Positions 50,446 through 59,648 of a stretch of DNA of 64,000 nucleotides are shown here, piece by piece. A program made the translations under genes and the position numbers. Origin of the DNA: Streptomyces echinatus (GTDB taxonomy: Bacteria; Actinomycetota; Actinomycetes; Streptomycetales; Streptomycetaceae); assembly GCF_014203595.1 (NCBI RefSeq), contig NZ_JACHJK010000003.1, positions 639,564 to 703,563 of the forward strand. The letters run 5' to 3'. Below the pieces are notes generated by a model. That model was not told the origin of the DNA. It was given only the letters and a program-made list of their open reading frames with translations, and searched no databases. How positions within the stretch are numbered: position 1 is the stretch's first letter; each line of letters opens with the position of its first letter.

Positions 50446-51606
50446 GTGAACAGATTCGTGACCGCCGAACGCGCCCTGCGCACGGCGGCACCGTACGAGT
50501 TGATCGACGCCGTACGGCGCGTGCTCGTCGAACAGTACGCGGCCCGGTCCGCCGAGCTGTTCATGGTCGACTACGGCCTGACCGTGCTGCAGCCGGTCTC
50601 GGCGCTGCCCCACTCACCCGAGCCGCTGCCGGTCCACGGCAGCACGGCCGGCCGCGCCTTCGCGGCGCAGGAGCCGCTCGTCGAGCCGGACCGGGACGGG
50701 CTGGTCCGCGCGCATCTGCCCGTCACCGTGCGCGGCGACCGGCTCGGCGTGCTGTCGGTGACGCTGCCTGAGGGGGAACTCGCCCGGAACGGACGGGCTG
50801 AGCTGTGCGAGATCGCCGAAGTGCTCGGCCACGAGATCGTCGTCGCCGACCGGGACACCGACCTGTATCTCCAGGCGCGCCGCAAGGACCGGCTCACCCT
50901 GGCCGCCGAGATGCAGTGGCAGCTGCTGCCCGGCTGCTCCTGCAGCAGCCCGGAGTACGAACTGGGCGCACAGCTCGAACCCGCCTACGCGATCTTCGGT
51001 GACAACTTCGACTGGGCCGCGACCGCGGACCGCCTCATGCTGTACGTCACCAACGGGATGGGCGAGGGGATAGAGGCGTCCCTGCTGACGAATCTGGCCA
51101 TCAACGCCCTGCGCAACGCACGCCGGGCCGGTCTCTCCCTCGCGGACCAGGCGGCCCTGGCCGACCAGGCGGTGTACGCCCACTACCAGGGCCGCTCCTA
51201 CCTCTCCGTGCTGATGTTCGACTTCGATCTCGCCACCGGACGCGTGCGGGTGGTGGACGCCGGTTCCCCGCAGATGCTGCGGCTGCGCGGCGGGACGGTG
51301 GAGCGGGTCACCTTCGACGCCCAGCTGCCGCTCGGCATGTTCGAGGAGACCGACTACGTGACGCAGGAGTTCCAGGTGGAGCCCGGCGACCGGCTGGTCT
51401 TCGTCAGCGACGGCGTGTACGCGGTCGCCGACCCCAAGGGGGAGGCGTACGGGGACGCCGCACTGGCGCGGGCGATCCAGTCAACCCGTCTGCTGCCCGC
51501 CGCCGAGGTTCCGCGCGCCCTCCTGCGGGAGCTGTCCGGTCACCGCGGCCGGCCCCTCCCGGACGACGACGCCCTGGTGGTGTGCCTGGACTGGCACGGA
51601 CGCTGA
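50446..51606 (+). CDS. PP2C/SpoIIE-type protein with altered metal site
   Basis: A 386-residue protein. The first 140 residues are GAF-like (YELIDAVRRVLVEQYAAR). The phosphatase domain has AEMQWQLLPG and GDNFDWAATADRL, then VTNGMGEGIEASL where active enzymes have GDxxGxG, so one metal-binding Asp is Asn. Later aspartates are kept (FVSDGVYA, PDDDALVVC). It may be a weak phosphatase or a pseudo-enzyme in the partner-switching network. GTG start at 50446 has no close Shine-Dalgarno sequence; AAAGGA lies about 17 bases away. Confidence 0.85.
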   Translation: MNRFVTAERALRTAAPYELIDAVRRVLVEQYAARSAELFMVDYGLTVLQPVSALPHSPEPLPVHGSTAGRAFAAQEPLVEPDRDGLVRAHLPVTVRGDRLGVLSVTLPEGELARNGRAELCEIAEVLGHEIVVADRDTDLYLQARRKDRLTLAAEMQWQLLPGCSCSSPEYELGAQLEPAYAIFGDNFDWAATADRLMLYVTNGMGEGIEASLLTNLAINALRNARRAGLSLADQAALADQAVYAHYQGRSYLSVLMFDFDLATGRVRVVDAGSPQMLRLRGGTVERVTFDAQLPLGMFEETDYVTQEFQVEPGDRLVFVSDGVYAVADPKGEAYGDAALARAIQSTRLLPAAEVPRALLRELSGHRGRPLPDDDALVVCLDWHGR

Positions 51607-51624
51607 CGAGACCCCCGCCCGGCG

Positions 51625-52194
51625 TCACATCCCCGGCCGGCCGGAGCCGGGCACCTCGTCGCTCCGGCCCCGGTCGCTCGCGGCGGGCCCCGGGTCCCGC
51701 CGCTCCGCGTCGGGGCCCGGCAGACCCTCGTGCAGCGCCGCCAGAAACGCCCGCAGGCCCTGGCTCAGCGCGGCCCGGTCCGCCGGTCCCATGTCCCGCA
51801 GTACCGCCGCGAGCGTCCGCGCCCTGCGCCGGGCCACGTCACCGAGGACGCGCCGCGCCTGCGTCGTCAGGGTCAGCCGCACCTCGCGCCGCTTGTGCGG
51901 GTGCAGCACACGCTCCAGCAGGCCGGCCGCCTCCAGCCGGTCGCACAGCCGGCTCGCCGTGGGGAGCCCGATGTCCAGCCGCTCCGCCAGGGCGGTGAGA
52001 TTCAGCCCCGGCGCCGTCTCCAGCGTCCGCAACGCCCGCAGTTGATGCAGCGACAGCCGCAGCGTGGGCGCCTGTGCCGCCAGCGACCAGACCCTCGTCA
52101 GGCTCTCCACGGCATCGGCGACCTCCAGCGCGGCGGCCTCCGCGCCCTCACCCACACTCGTACGGTCGTCACCGGGACCACCGAGACGGGTCAC
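51625..52194 (-). CDS. MarR family transcriptional regulator
   Basis: About 189 residues from the GTG at 52194; GTG at 52242 would add 16. LTALAERLDIGLPTASRLCD and DRLEAAGLLERVLHPHKRRE form the wHTH. The protein is closely similar in layout to the MarR at 49824. It converges on the phosphatase gene and is divergent to the DUF2993 gene. The C-terminal 30 residues are Arg/Asp/Gly-rich and disordered. Confidence 0.88.
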   Translation of the reverse strand: MTRLGGPGDDRTSVGEGAEAAALEVADAVESLTRVWSLAAQAPTLRLSLHQLRALRTLETAPGLNLTALAERLDIGLPTASRLCDRLEAAGLLERVLHPHKRREVRLTLTTQARRVLGDVARRRARTLAAVLRDMGPADRAALSQGLRAFLAALHEGLPGPDAERRDPGPAASDRGRSDEVPGSGRPGM

Positions 52195-52331
52195 GAAAAC
52201 ATCACTTTCAGTAATCCCCGGGCTCAATGACGCCCCTCTCACTGCGGCTGGTACCCGGTCGGGCCGACCGCAAGCAAGACAGGCGGTCCCAACTGCCGTA
52301 CATCGCCCGTGGAATGCGGGGCTTGCGCATC

Positions 52332-52359
52332 CGGTAGGAGTATGTGATCAAATCTACCG
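52332..52359. promoter_or_regulatory. Inverted repeat before the DUF2993 gene
   Basis: CGGTAG (52332-52337) and CTACCG (52354-52359) flank a 16-base spacer containing TGATCA. The right arm abuts the ATG at 52360, so a bound protein would block the start of a leaderless or short-leader transcript. Confidence 0.4.
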
Positions 52360-53604
52360 ATGCGTACCCCCCACACATCGACGCATCAAGCCTTCCAGTC
52401 CGACGGGCCTGCCCCGGAACCGGTTCCATCCGCTCCCAGCCCCTACGACGAACTGGCCTCGCTGGCCGACGATCCACTGGAAGACCTCCTCACCGAGGAC
52501 CCGGCCCCGAGCCCGCGCGAGGACGACGCCGAGGAACCCTGGTCACCCCCCGACCACCGGCGTCGCAGTCGCCGCCGCAACCGCGCCACCGGACTGCCCA
52601 CCCTGGCCAAGCTCGTCGTCTGGGTGCTCACCCTCGCCTGCCTCGTGACCCTCGCCGACCGCTGGGCGCTGCTCTACGCCGAACGCCAGGCCTCCGAACG
52701 GCTCAAGGACCAGCTGCACCTGACGGCCGCCCCCGAGGTACGGATAGGCGGCTTCCCGTTCCTGACGCAACTGGCCGCACAGCGCCTGGACTCGGTCCGG
52801 GTCACCGTCCCCGGCGTACCGGCCGAGCGGGTCACCCTGACCCGGGTGACGGCCAGCGCGGACGGGATACGCCTGCACGGCGACGGTCCGACGGAGCTCA
52901 GCGGCGCGCTCGTCCGGCGGATACACGGGCATGTCCTGCTGTCCTTCGCCGACATGAACCGCGAGCTGGGCGCCTCTGAGGTGTCCTTCTCGGCCCACGG
53001 ACGGGGCGGGATCCGGGCCCGCGGCGCGCTGCGTGTCGCGGGACACGACCTGCGGGTGCGCGCCGACGCCGGCATCCGGCGCGACGGGCAGCGCGGCATC
53101 GCCGCCTCCGTGAACGGCATACGGCTGGACATCGGCGACCTCGCGACGTACCGGCCCGGCACCGGGCCCGACGAGGGGCTGCACCTGACCCCGGCCTCCG
53201 CTCGCGCGGTCACGCGGGAGACGGAGAAGATCAAGGCGCTGCTGAGCGTCCCGGAGATCGTGCGCCGTCTGGGTGTGCCCGACAGGGCCGTACGCGCCGC
53301 CCTGCGCAGCGAGGACGAGCTGCACCGGCTCACCGGCGCGCCGCGCTTCCTCCACGACCTGACCCGGGTGAACCTCCTGGACGCGGCGCTCGCCCATCCG
53401 GAACTCCTCGAGCGGCTGGGCCTCGACCTGTCCCTCCTGACCGCGCTCACCAAGCTCACCCGGCCCCAGATCGCCGACCGTTTCTCCTTTTCCTTCCGGC
53501 TTCCGAAGCCGCCCTCGGGGGACCTCCGTCTGCAGCGTGTGACGGTGGGGAAGGACGGCATCCACGCCGACGTCGGAGGCACGGGGCTGCTCCTGGGACG
53601 CTGA
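52360..53604 (+). CDS. DUF2993 (LmeA-like) membrane protein
   Basis: A 414-residue protein. An acidic disordered N-terminus (about residues 1-75) precedes one transmembrane segment, LAKLVVWVLTLACLVTLAD, then the DUF2993 domain with VRIGGFPFLTQLAAQRLDSV. LmeA of mycobacteria, in this family, is a periplasmic protein needed for lipomannan growth; the Streptomyces role is unknown. The domain should lie outside the membrane. No good ribosome site is visible. Confidence 0.88.
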   Translation: MRTPHTSTHQAFQSDGPAPEPVPSAPSPYDELASLADDPLEDLLTEDPAPSPREDDAEEPWSPPDHRRRSRRRNRATGLPTLAKLVVWVLTLACLVTLADRWALLYAERQASERLKDQLHLTAAPEVRIGGFPFLTQLAAQRLDSVRVTVPGVPAERVTLTRVTASADGIRLHGDGPTELSGALVRRIHGHVLLSFADMNRELGASEVSFSAHGRGGIRARGALRVAGHDLRVRADAGIRRDGQRGIAASVNGIRLDIGDLATYRPGTGPDEGLHLTPASARAVTRETEKIKALLSVPEIVRRLGVPDRAVRAALRSEDELHRLTGAPRFLHDLTRVNLLDAALAHPELLERLGLDLSLLTALTKLTRPQIADRFSFSFRLPKPPSGDLRLQRVTVGKDGIHADVGGTGLLLGR

Positions 53605-53741
53605 GGCCGCCGTACCGCCGGTTTTCCCGGGCGAGGGGAAGGCTCCGGTCGCCGGGCTCGCGGAACGCCTCGGCCCGCGCCTCGGGCGACGGACGGTGGC
53701 GACGACGCGCACGTGCCTCGCTCCGGCGCCGGACCCGCGTG

Positions 53742-55733
53742 TCACCCTTCCGGTGAGCCGCCCGCGGGCGCGTCGCTCCCCTCCGTCTCCCGTCTCGTCC
53801 GGGGCACCCCGCCCCGTGTGTCGCCGCCGGGGCCGGGCGGGGCGGGAGTCGCCGAGACCACCACGATCTCGTCCCCGGCCGCCCACAGGCGCCGCTCGGA
53901 CTTGCCGGGGCACAGTCGGATGCCGTCGTCGCGACACGCGGCGTACGGAACGTGCGCGCGGTAGCCGATCGCGTAGTCACCGCGGCGGAGCGCGGCGGCC
54001 ACCACCGTCGCGAAGGTCGCCTCACGGCCGGGCCGTACGTAGCGGCCGACCGGACGCAGCCGGAGAGCGCCGCCCCGGGTGGCGAACAGCTCCTCGAACA
54101 CCGGCGCGAGTGCGGGGTTCTGGGAGATCTGGGCCATCAGCAGGGCGGTGAGTTCCCCGCGGACCACGGCGTCGAAGGCCCTGCCCAGCGGGGCCGCCGT
54201 CCGGCTGCGGTGGTCGCACAGCTCGGCCACCACCGGCAGCGCGCGCCCCGCCTCCTCCTCCCGTGATCGCAGCATCAGCAGGGTGAGCAGGGCCCGGTCG
54301 TCCGGTCGCCGGAGACCGGCCCCGGCGTCCGGTCCCAGCACGATGACGCTGTCGTAGCCGAGCACGTCGAAGGTGCGCAGGGTCTCGGGGCCGGCGAGAT
54401 CCCCGACATGGAAGGCGATGCCGAGTGGTCCTGAGTCGTCCGGGGCGTCGGCAGGTGTCCGCGCGGTGACGTCGTCCGGATCGGTGACCACGTCGAGGAC
54501 GGAACCGGGGCGGGCGGTCCGCCGCAGCAGGTCCACGACCAGCGGCGCCCGGCGGTTCCAGCCCAGCAGCAGCACGCGCGTGGGACCCGCGGGGCCCGGG
54601 GCCGACGGGGCCATGGCGGCCGGGTCGACGAGCGCGCGGCAGTCCGTGGGGAGTACGGGAGTGTCGTCGTGGGCGACGACGACCAGTCGGTCCCCGGCCC
54701 CGAGGACGGTCTCCGGGCCGGGGGTGAGAACGGGACGGCCGTTCGCTCGCAGCAGCCCGACCACGCAGGCCGACTCGAAGCGCAGGGCGGCCTCGGCGAA
54801 GGACAGCCCCACCGCTTCCGGGGCCGCCGCGAGGAGATGGAACTCCGCCCCCGCGAAGTCAAGGAGGTCACGCAACACGGCCGAGAGCCCCGGGCGGCGA
54901 GCCGACTGCACCAGCAGCCGCGCCGTGGTGAGATCCGTCTCCAGCACCACGCCCCGCGAGCCGGCCGCCAGGCGCGCGGCGTGCAGATAGCGGCGGCCCC
55001 GCACGGCGGCCACCACCGGTGGCCCGGTCTCGCCACCGAGGAGGGGCCGCAGCGCCAGCAGGGTCCGTACCACCTGCAGGTCCGCGTCGGTGTCCTCGGC
55101 GGGCAGCACGAGTACCGAGCCCGCCGAGCCCGGGGCCACCAGGGCCAGGGCAGCGGGGTCCGTCAGCGGTCCGGTACGGCAGACCAGCCGGGTTCCGCGT
55201 GCGCCCGGCGTGGCGGCGAAGGCCTCCTCCATCGCGGCCTTGTCGTGGTCGGCGAGCACGGCCACCACCCCGCCCCGGCCGCCGCGCGCCGCGGACAGCT
55301 CGGCGACGACCGTGAAGATCTGCTCCGACCAGCCCAGCACGACCGCGTGTCCGCGCTCCAGCACCGTCGAGCGGCCCCGCCGCAGCTCCGCCAGCCGGTC
55401 GCCGAGGCCCGTGGTGATCACCCCCACCAGGGTCGACACGCACAGCAGGGCGATCAGGCCGAGCAGTACGGAGAGCAGCATCCGCGGCGGGGCACCGGTC
55501 GCGACCCCGAGCCGCAGGGTCTCCGCGCTGGTGCGCCACACGGCCGTGAGCCGCCCGGAGAGCGAGCGCGGCGCGTCCGGGTCCATCCACACCAGCAGGG
55601 CGCTGACCGGTACGACGACCACGAGACAGCCCAGGGCCAGCCAGCCCAGCAGCGTCCCCGTACTGCGCGCCAGCCGGGTGTCGAACAGATAGCGCGCCCG
55701 GTCCCATAACGAAGTCCGCCGCCGTCCCGTCAC
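53742..55733 (-). CDS. CASTOR/POLLUX-like ion channel with RCK-type NAD-binding domains
   Basis: A 663-residue membrane protein. Two hydrophobic segments near the N-terminus (LLGWLALGCLVVVVPVSALL; MLLSVLLGLIALLCVSTLVG) flank a pore-like region. The rest is two Rossmann RCK-like domains, AVVLGWSEQIFTVVAELSAA and RVLLLGWNRRAPLVVDLLRR, as in plant CASTOR/POLLUX and bacterial homologues. It probably conducts K+ or Ca2+ under nucleotide or ion control. GTG start at 55733 with AGGGGG upstream. Confidence 0.9.
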   Translation of the reverse strand: MTGRRRTSLWDRARYLFDTRLARSTGTLLGWLALGCLVVVVPVSALLVWMDPDAPRSLSGRLTAVWRTSAETLRLGVATGAPPRMLLSVLLGLIALLCVSTLVGVITTGLGDRLAELRRGRSTVLERGHAVVLGWSEQIFTVVAELSAARGGRGGVVAVLADHDKAAMEEAFAATPGARGTRLVCRTGPLTDPAALALVAPGSAGSVLVLPAEDTDADLQVVRTLLALRPLLGGETGPPVVAAVRGRRYLHAARLAAGSRGVVLETDLTTARLLVQSARRPGLSAVLRDLLDFAGAEFHLLAAAPEAVGLSFAEAALRFESACVVGLLRANGRPVLTPGPETVLGAGDRLVVVAHDDTPVLPTDCRALVDPAAMAPSAPGPAGPTRVLLLGWNRRAPLVVDLLRRTARPGSVLDVVTDPDDVTARTPADAPDDSGPLGIAFHVGDLAGPETLRTFDVLGYDSVIVLGPDAGAGLRRPDDRALLTLLMLRSREEEAGRALPVVAELCDHRSRTAAPLGRAFDAVVRGELTALLMAQISQNPALAPVFEELFATRGGALRLRPVGRYVRPGREATFATVVAAALRRGDYAIGYRAHVPYAACRDDGIRLCPGKSERRLWAAGDEIVVVSATPAPPGPGGDTRGGVPRTRRETEGSDAPAGGSPEG

Positions 55734-56376
55734 ATCAGCCCCCTGACACCCGCTCACGGTCTCCCGTGTCACAGCGTGTTGGCCGGACGCTCGCGACACG
55801 CCGTGCGACCGGGCTATTCATCCGTTCGGGAGGCCGGCCCCGCGGGCTCGACCGACGGAGGAACCGCGTCCGCGCGGCGAGGGTGCCCCTCCGTGGGCCG
55901 GCCACCGTGGGGCGGCCCCGATCCGTCCTCGCCACGCTCCTCACCGCCGTCGCCCTGCTGACGGTGTGCACCGGGACGCCTCGGCAGGCGGTCGGCCGGC
56001 TGCCGTCACCGGCGGTGAGGTTGCACCAGACGTACGCCTCCCGTACCGGCCCGACGCGGTGCTCACCGTGGTCCTCGTCGGCCGGGGCGTCCACCGCGGC
56101 AGTCTCCGGCACCGGCGCCAGTGCGCTGTGGAGCTCACGCTGAAGGGCGGGAGCCCGTGGTGGCGGTCCGGTGGTGGCGACGCCGGGCCCCGACCCGGTG
56201 TGCGCGCCTCCGGTTCCGGGGGCCGCGCCGGGCGCCGTCACGGCCGTGTCGTCCGTCCGCCGGGCGGCCCGAACGCCGCGCGACTGTGGCCGGATTAGCC
56301 GTCTGACAGGTCGTCGAACGCCGCGATACTCGGGCCTGGGCAATTTCGCCCCCACTCACGACCTCGGAGGCAACCG
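55734..56376. other. 643-bp intergenic region with lanA promoter at its end
   Basis: Several frames are open, but none has a recognisable product or ribosome site. A hydrophobic stretch SVLATLLTAVALLTVCTGTP around 55910-55975 looks like a signal peptide cut off from any mature protein and may be a gene remnant. The last 75 bases hold the promoter of the lanthipeptide precursor. Confidence 0.5.
56303..56330 (+). promoter_or_regulatory. Likely promoter of the lanthipeptide precursor gene
   Basis: CTGACA (56303-56308) and GATACT (56325-56330) are separated by 16 bp and lie 47 bp upstream of the precursor start. Both boxes are close to the primary sigma factor consensus. Confidence 0.5.
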
Positions 56377-56577
56377 ATGTCTCAGTCCAGTGTGCACACC
56401 GCCGCAGTGCTCGAAGCCTGGCTGTCGGGCGCGGAGAGCGCGTACGGCCAGCTGAACCCCGCCGGGCCGCTGTACGTCGGCGGAGCCGCCGCCGAGGCCG
56501 CCCTCACCGACCCGAGCGACTCCCTGTACGGCTTCTGTTCCAGCCCGAGCGGGTCCCGCGGCAGCTGGTGCTGCTGA
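56377..56577 (+). CDS. Class II lanthipeptide precursor peptide
   Basis: A 66-residue peptide directly upstream of a LanM gene. The leader is acidic and helical (AVLEAWLSGAESAYGQLNP), with Gly35-Gly36 in LYVGGAAAEAALTD as a possible cleavage or spacer point. The C-terminal core LYGFCSSPSGSRGSWCC has Cys54, Cys65 and Cys66 and seven nearby Ser/Thr, enough for three (methyl)lanthionine rings. The two adjacent C-terminal cysteines are unusual. CGGAGG lies six bases before the ATG, and a promoter is visible upstream. No known lantibiotic sequence is recognised. Confidence 0.85.
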   Translation: MSQSSVHTAAVLEAWLSGAESAYGQLNPAGPLYVGGAAAEAALTDPSDSLYGFCSSPSGSRGSWCC

Positions 56578-56785
56578 CCGCTCGCTCGTCCGCCCGTGCC
56601 GCCGAGCGTCGACGGCACCGGCAGGTCCTACCGCGGGGAACCGCGCGCGCTGCCCTGCCCCGGCCGGCTCCGCACACCGGATGCGGCCGCGCCCGGCCGT
56701 TCGCGCCGTTCGCGCCGTTGCCTGCGTTTTCCCCGCACGCGCCCGATCGGGTGCGTGTCGCGCCTGGGAGCAGGGAGGGTGGAAG

Positions 56786-59614
56786 GTGAGCGATTCGGCA
56801 CCGGACGGAGCGGAGCAGGCGGAGTGGTTCGCCGGGCCCGTACGCGGCATCGCACGGCCGTGGCGGGAGGGCCTGGCCCGGCGTCTGGCGGCCGTGCACG
56901 CCCTGGACCGTGAGGAACGGGACGTACTGCTGGAGGCCGGCCACACCGCGCTGCTCACCTCGCTGCACGCCAAACTCACCCGGCTGTTCCTCGTGGAGCT
57001 GCACGCGCTGCGCATGGCGCAGGGCGTCGATCCCGCCGGGCCGGGCACGACGGACGCGGACACGGGAGTATGGGCCGCGTTCATCGAACAGGCCGGCGCG
57101 GAGGGCTATCTCGACAAGCTGGCCGGCCGCTACCCCGCTGTCGGTCCGCGGGTCGCGACGGTGGCCCGGATGTCGGTCGCGGCCACGGCCGCCTTCGCGG
57201 AGCGGTTCGCCGCCGACCGCGAGCTGCTGGCACCGCTGCTCGGCGGGGCCCCGGGCCGGATCCGTGCCGTGACGTTCGGGGCGGGTGACAGCCATGGGGG
57301 TGGGCTGACCGTCAGCCGGGTCGACCTCACCGGCGGCATAGTCATGTACAAGCCACGCTCGTCCGAGGCGGACGTCGCGCTCGGCGGGCTGCTGGACGAG
57401 CTGTTCGCGGACTTCACCGGGGCCCCGGCGCCGGAGAAGCGGATCCGGGTACCGCGCACCCTCCCGCGCGACGGCTACGGCTGGGCCGAGTTCGTCCGCC
57501 ACCGCTACTGCGCCGACGAGGCGGAACTCGCCTCCTTCTACCGGAACATGGGGCACTGGCTGGCCGTCCTCCGGTTCACCGGCGGCACCGACATGCACGC
57601 CGAGAACATGATCGCGGACGGACCGGTTCCGGTGATCGTGGACGCCGAGACACTCTTCGACGCCCCCGCCCCCTTCCCGACCAGCGGCCGGGGCGACGCG
57701 GTGGACGTGGCGGCAGCGGCCATCCGCCGGACGGTACTGCGCACCGGTCTGCTGCCGGTGCGCGGCACCGGGTTCGCGCTGGGCGGCGTGGACATCTCCG
57801 GGGCGGGGGCGCTTCCCGGCCAGCAGCCGCTGATCCCCAACCCGGTGATCGCGGACGGCGGCACCGCGGCGGCCCGCTTCGAAGTGGGCATGACGGCGAT
57901 GCCGACCGCGGGCAACCACCCCAGCCCGACCCCCGTGCTGAGCGCGTACTGGGACCGGATCCTGGCCGGCTTCCGCGAGATGACGGCGCATCTGCGCCGG
58001 CCCGGCGTGGACCCCGTCCGGCTGCTCCGTCGCTTCGAGGGGACCCGGGCGCGGCGCATTCTGCGGCCGACCCAGGCGTACGTCGACATCGGCCGGATGC
58101 TGTGGCACCCGGCGTCGCTGCACGACGAGGGCGCCGCCGTGGAGCGGGCCCGGGACATCCTGCGGCGCAACGCGGCGGTGCTGCCGGGCGCGCCGACGGA
58201 CCCGGAGACCATCGACGGCGAGATCGCCGACCTGCTCGCCGGTGACGTGCCGATGTTCGGCTTCACCGTGGACGCGAGCGCCGTACGGACGACGGCCGAG
58301 GACTGGCGCACCGCCGACTTCGTGCTGGAGGAGTCGGTGATCCAGGACGCGTTGGTGGGCGCGTACCTGAACGAGCGCTCGCTGCCCGCGCGGGTGCGGA
58401 CGGCGGCCGAACAGCCGCACGCCCGCGACCGGGAGCGGCGCCGGCGGCGGCTGGCCGCGCGGATGGTGCGCCGGCTGTGCGACGGGGCGGTGCGGGGCGC
58501 GGACGGCACGGTCACCTGGATCAGTCCCGTCTTCACCCCGGCGGGCTGGTCCATCAGGGTGCTGCCCGCCGACCTCTACACCGGGCAGGGCGGAGTCGCC
58601 CTGGTGCTCGCGGAGTACGTGCGCGAGGTCCGGGCCGGCCGGGCGGACGAGGTGCCGGGTGTCGCCGAGACCCTCGACGGCGCGCTGCGCGTGCTGATCG
58701 ACACCGAGGAGCGGACGCCCACCCCCTCCGCCGGGGCGTTCAGCGGCGCCGCGTCACAGGTGTGGACGTGGCTGGCGCTGCACCGGGTGCTCGGGGAGGA
58801 ATGGCCGCTGGTCCGGGCCGCCGAACGGGCCGCGCTGCTCGACGGGCCCCTCGTCGACGGCGACGTCGAGGTGGACCTGCTCAACGGAGCGGCCGGCGGC
58901 ATCGTGCCCCTCCTCGCCCTCGCCGCCTCGACCGGACAGGACCGCTGGCTGGCCACCGCCGCGCACATCGGCCGCCGGCTGGAAGGACTGGCCACCGTCG
59001 ACTCCCGTGGGGCGTGCTGGACGACCCGTCTCAACCCCGAGGGCATCGGCGGCTTCGCGCACGGTGCGACCGGCATCGGCTGGGCGCTGGCCCGGCTGGC
59101 GCTGACCGAGGCGGGTTCGGCGGCCGAGCGGCGTGCCTGGCACGGCCTGGCCGAGCGGGCGTTCGCCTTCCAGGAGTCGCTGTGGCAGCCCGGCCAGGGC
59201 AACTGGCTCGACGTCCGCATCGGTGCCGAGGAGGACTTCTTCACCAGTTGGTGTCACGGGAGCGCCGGGATCGGTGTCGGCATGCTCGACCTCCACCGGC
59301 GCGCGGGGGATCCCGCCCACCTGGACATGGCCCGGCGGGCCGCTCGCGCCTGCGCCGCGGAGGGGTTCGGCTGGAGCCACACCCTGTGCCACGGCGACCT
59401 CGGTCTCTGGCAGTTCCTCAGCACGCTCGGGTCCGGTGACCCGGACGCTCTCGACGGGGAGATCCTCACCGGTCTGGAACAGCGCGGGCCGGTCGGCGGC
59501 CTGGCCCGCGAGGCGTTCTCCCCCAGCCTCATGTCCGGGCTCTCCGGTGTCGTGCACAGCCTGCTGTGCATGCACCGGGAGGCCTCCCTGCCCGATCCCC
59601 TGCTCCTCGACTGA
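56786..59614 (+). CDS. lanM: Class II lanthipeptide synthetase LanM
   Basis: A 942-residue bifunctional enzyme, typical LanM length. The N-terminal dehydratase domain has MYKPRS and GGTDMHAENMI, and VIVDAETLFD, the kinase-like phosphorylation/elimination site. The C-terminal LanC cyclase domain has the zinc ligands Cys823 (SWCHGSAG) and Cys868-His869 (LCHGDLG), plus GFAHGATGIGWAL. It phosphorylates and dehydrates Ser/Thr of the precursor and closes thioether rings. GTG at 56786 has GGGAGG upstream. No transporter, protease or immunity gene is adjacent. Confidence 0.96.
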   Translation: MSDSAPDGAEQAEWFAGPVRGIARPWREGLARRLAAVHALDREERDVLLEAGHTALLTSLHAKLTRLFLVELHALRMAQGVDPAGPGTTDADTGVWAAFIEQAGAEGYLDKLAGRYPAVGPRVATVARMSVAATAAFAERFAADRELLAPLLGGAPGRIRAVTFGAGDSHGGGLTVSRVDLTGGIVMYKPRSSEADVALGGLLDELFADFTGAPAPEKRIRVPRTLPRDGYGWAEFVRHRYCADEAELASFYRNMGHWLAVLRFTGGTDMHAENMIADGPVPVIVDAETLFDAPAPFPTSGRGDAVDVAAAAIRRTVLRTGLLPVRGTGFALGGVDISGAGALPGQQPLIPNPVIADGGTAAARFEVGMTAMPTAGNHPSPTPVLSAYWDRILAGFREMTAHLRRPGVDPVRLLRRFEGTRARRILRPTQAYVDIGRMLWHPASLHDEGAAVERARDILRRNAAVLPGAPTDPETIDGEIADLLAGDVPMFGFTVDASAVRTTAEDWRTADFVLEESVIQDALVGAYLNERSLPARVRTAAEQPHARDRERRRRRLAARMVRRLCDGAVRGADGTVTWISPVFTPAGWSIRVLPADLYTGQGGVALVLAEYVREVRAGRADEVPGVAETLDGALRVLIDTEERTPTPSAGAFSGAASQVWTWLALHRVLGEEWPLVRAAERAALLDGPLVDGDVEVDLLNGAAGGIVPLLALAASTGQDRWLATAAHIGRRLEGLATVDSRGACWTTRLNPEGIGGFAHGATGIGWALARLALTEAGSAAERRAWHGLAERAFAFQESLWQPGQGNWLDVRIGAEEDFFTSWCHGSAGIGVGMLDLHRRAGDPAHLDMARRAARACAAEGFGWSHTLCHGDLGLWQFLSTLGSGDPDALDGEILTGLEQRGPVGGLAREAFSPSLMSGLSGVVHSLLCMHREASLPDPLLLD

Positions 59615-59648
59615 CCGCGCGCCGGGGGCCGCCCGTGGGCGGTGCAGG

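Noticed and set aside
55735..56355. 206-codon minus-strand frame before the lanthipeptide gene
   Set aside because: No recognisable domain, strong Arg/Thr/Pro bias and no ribosome site.
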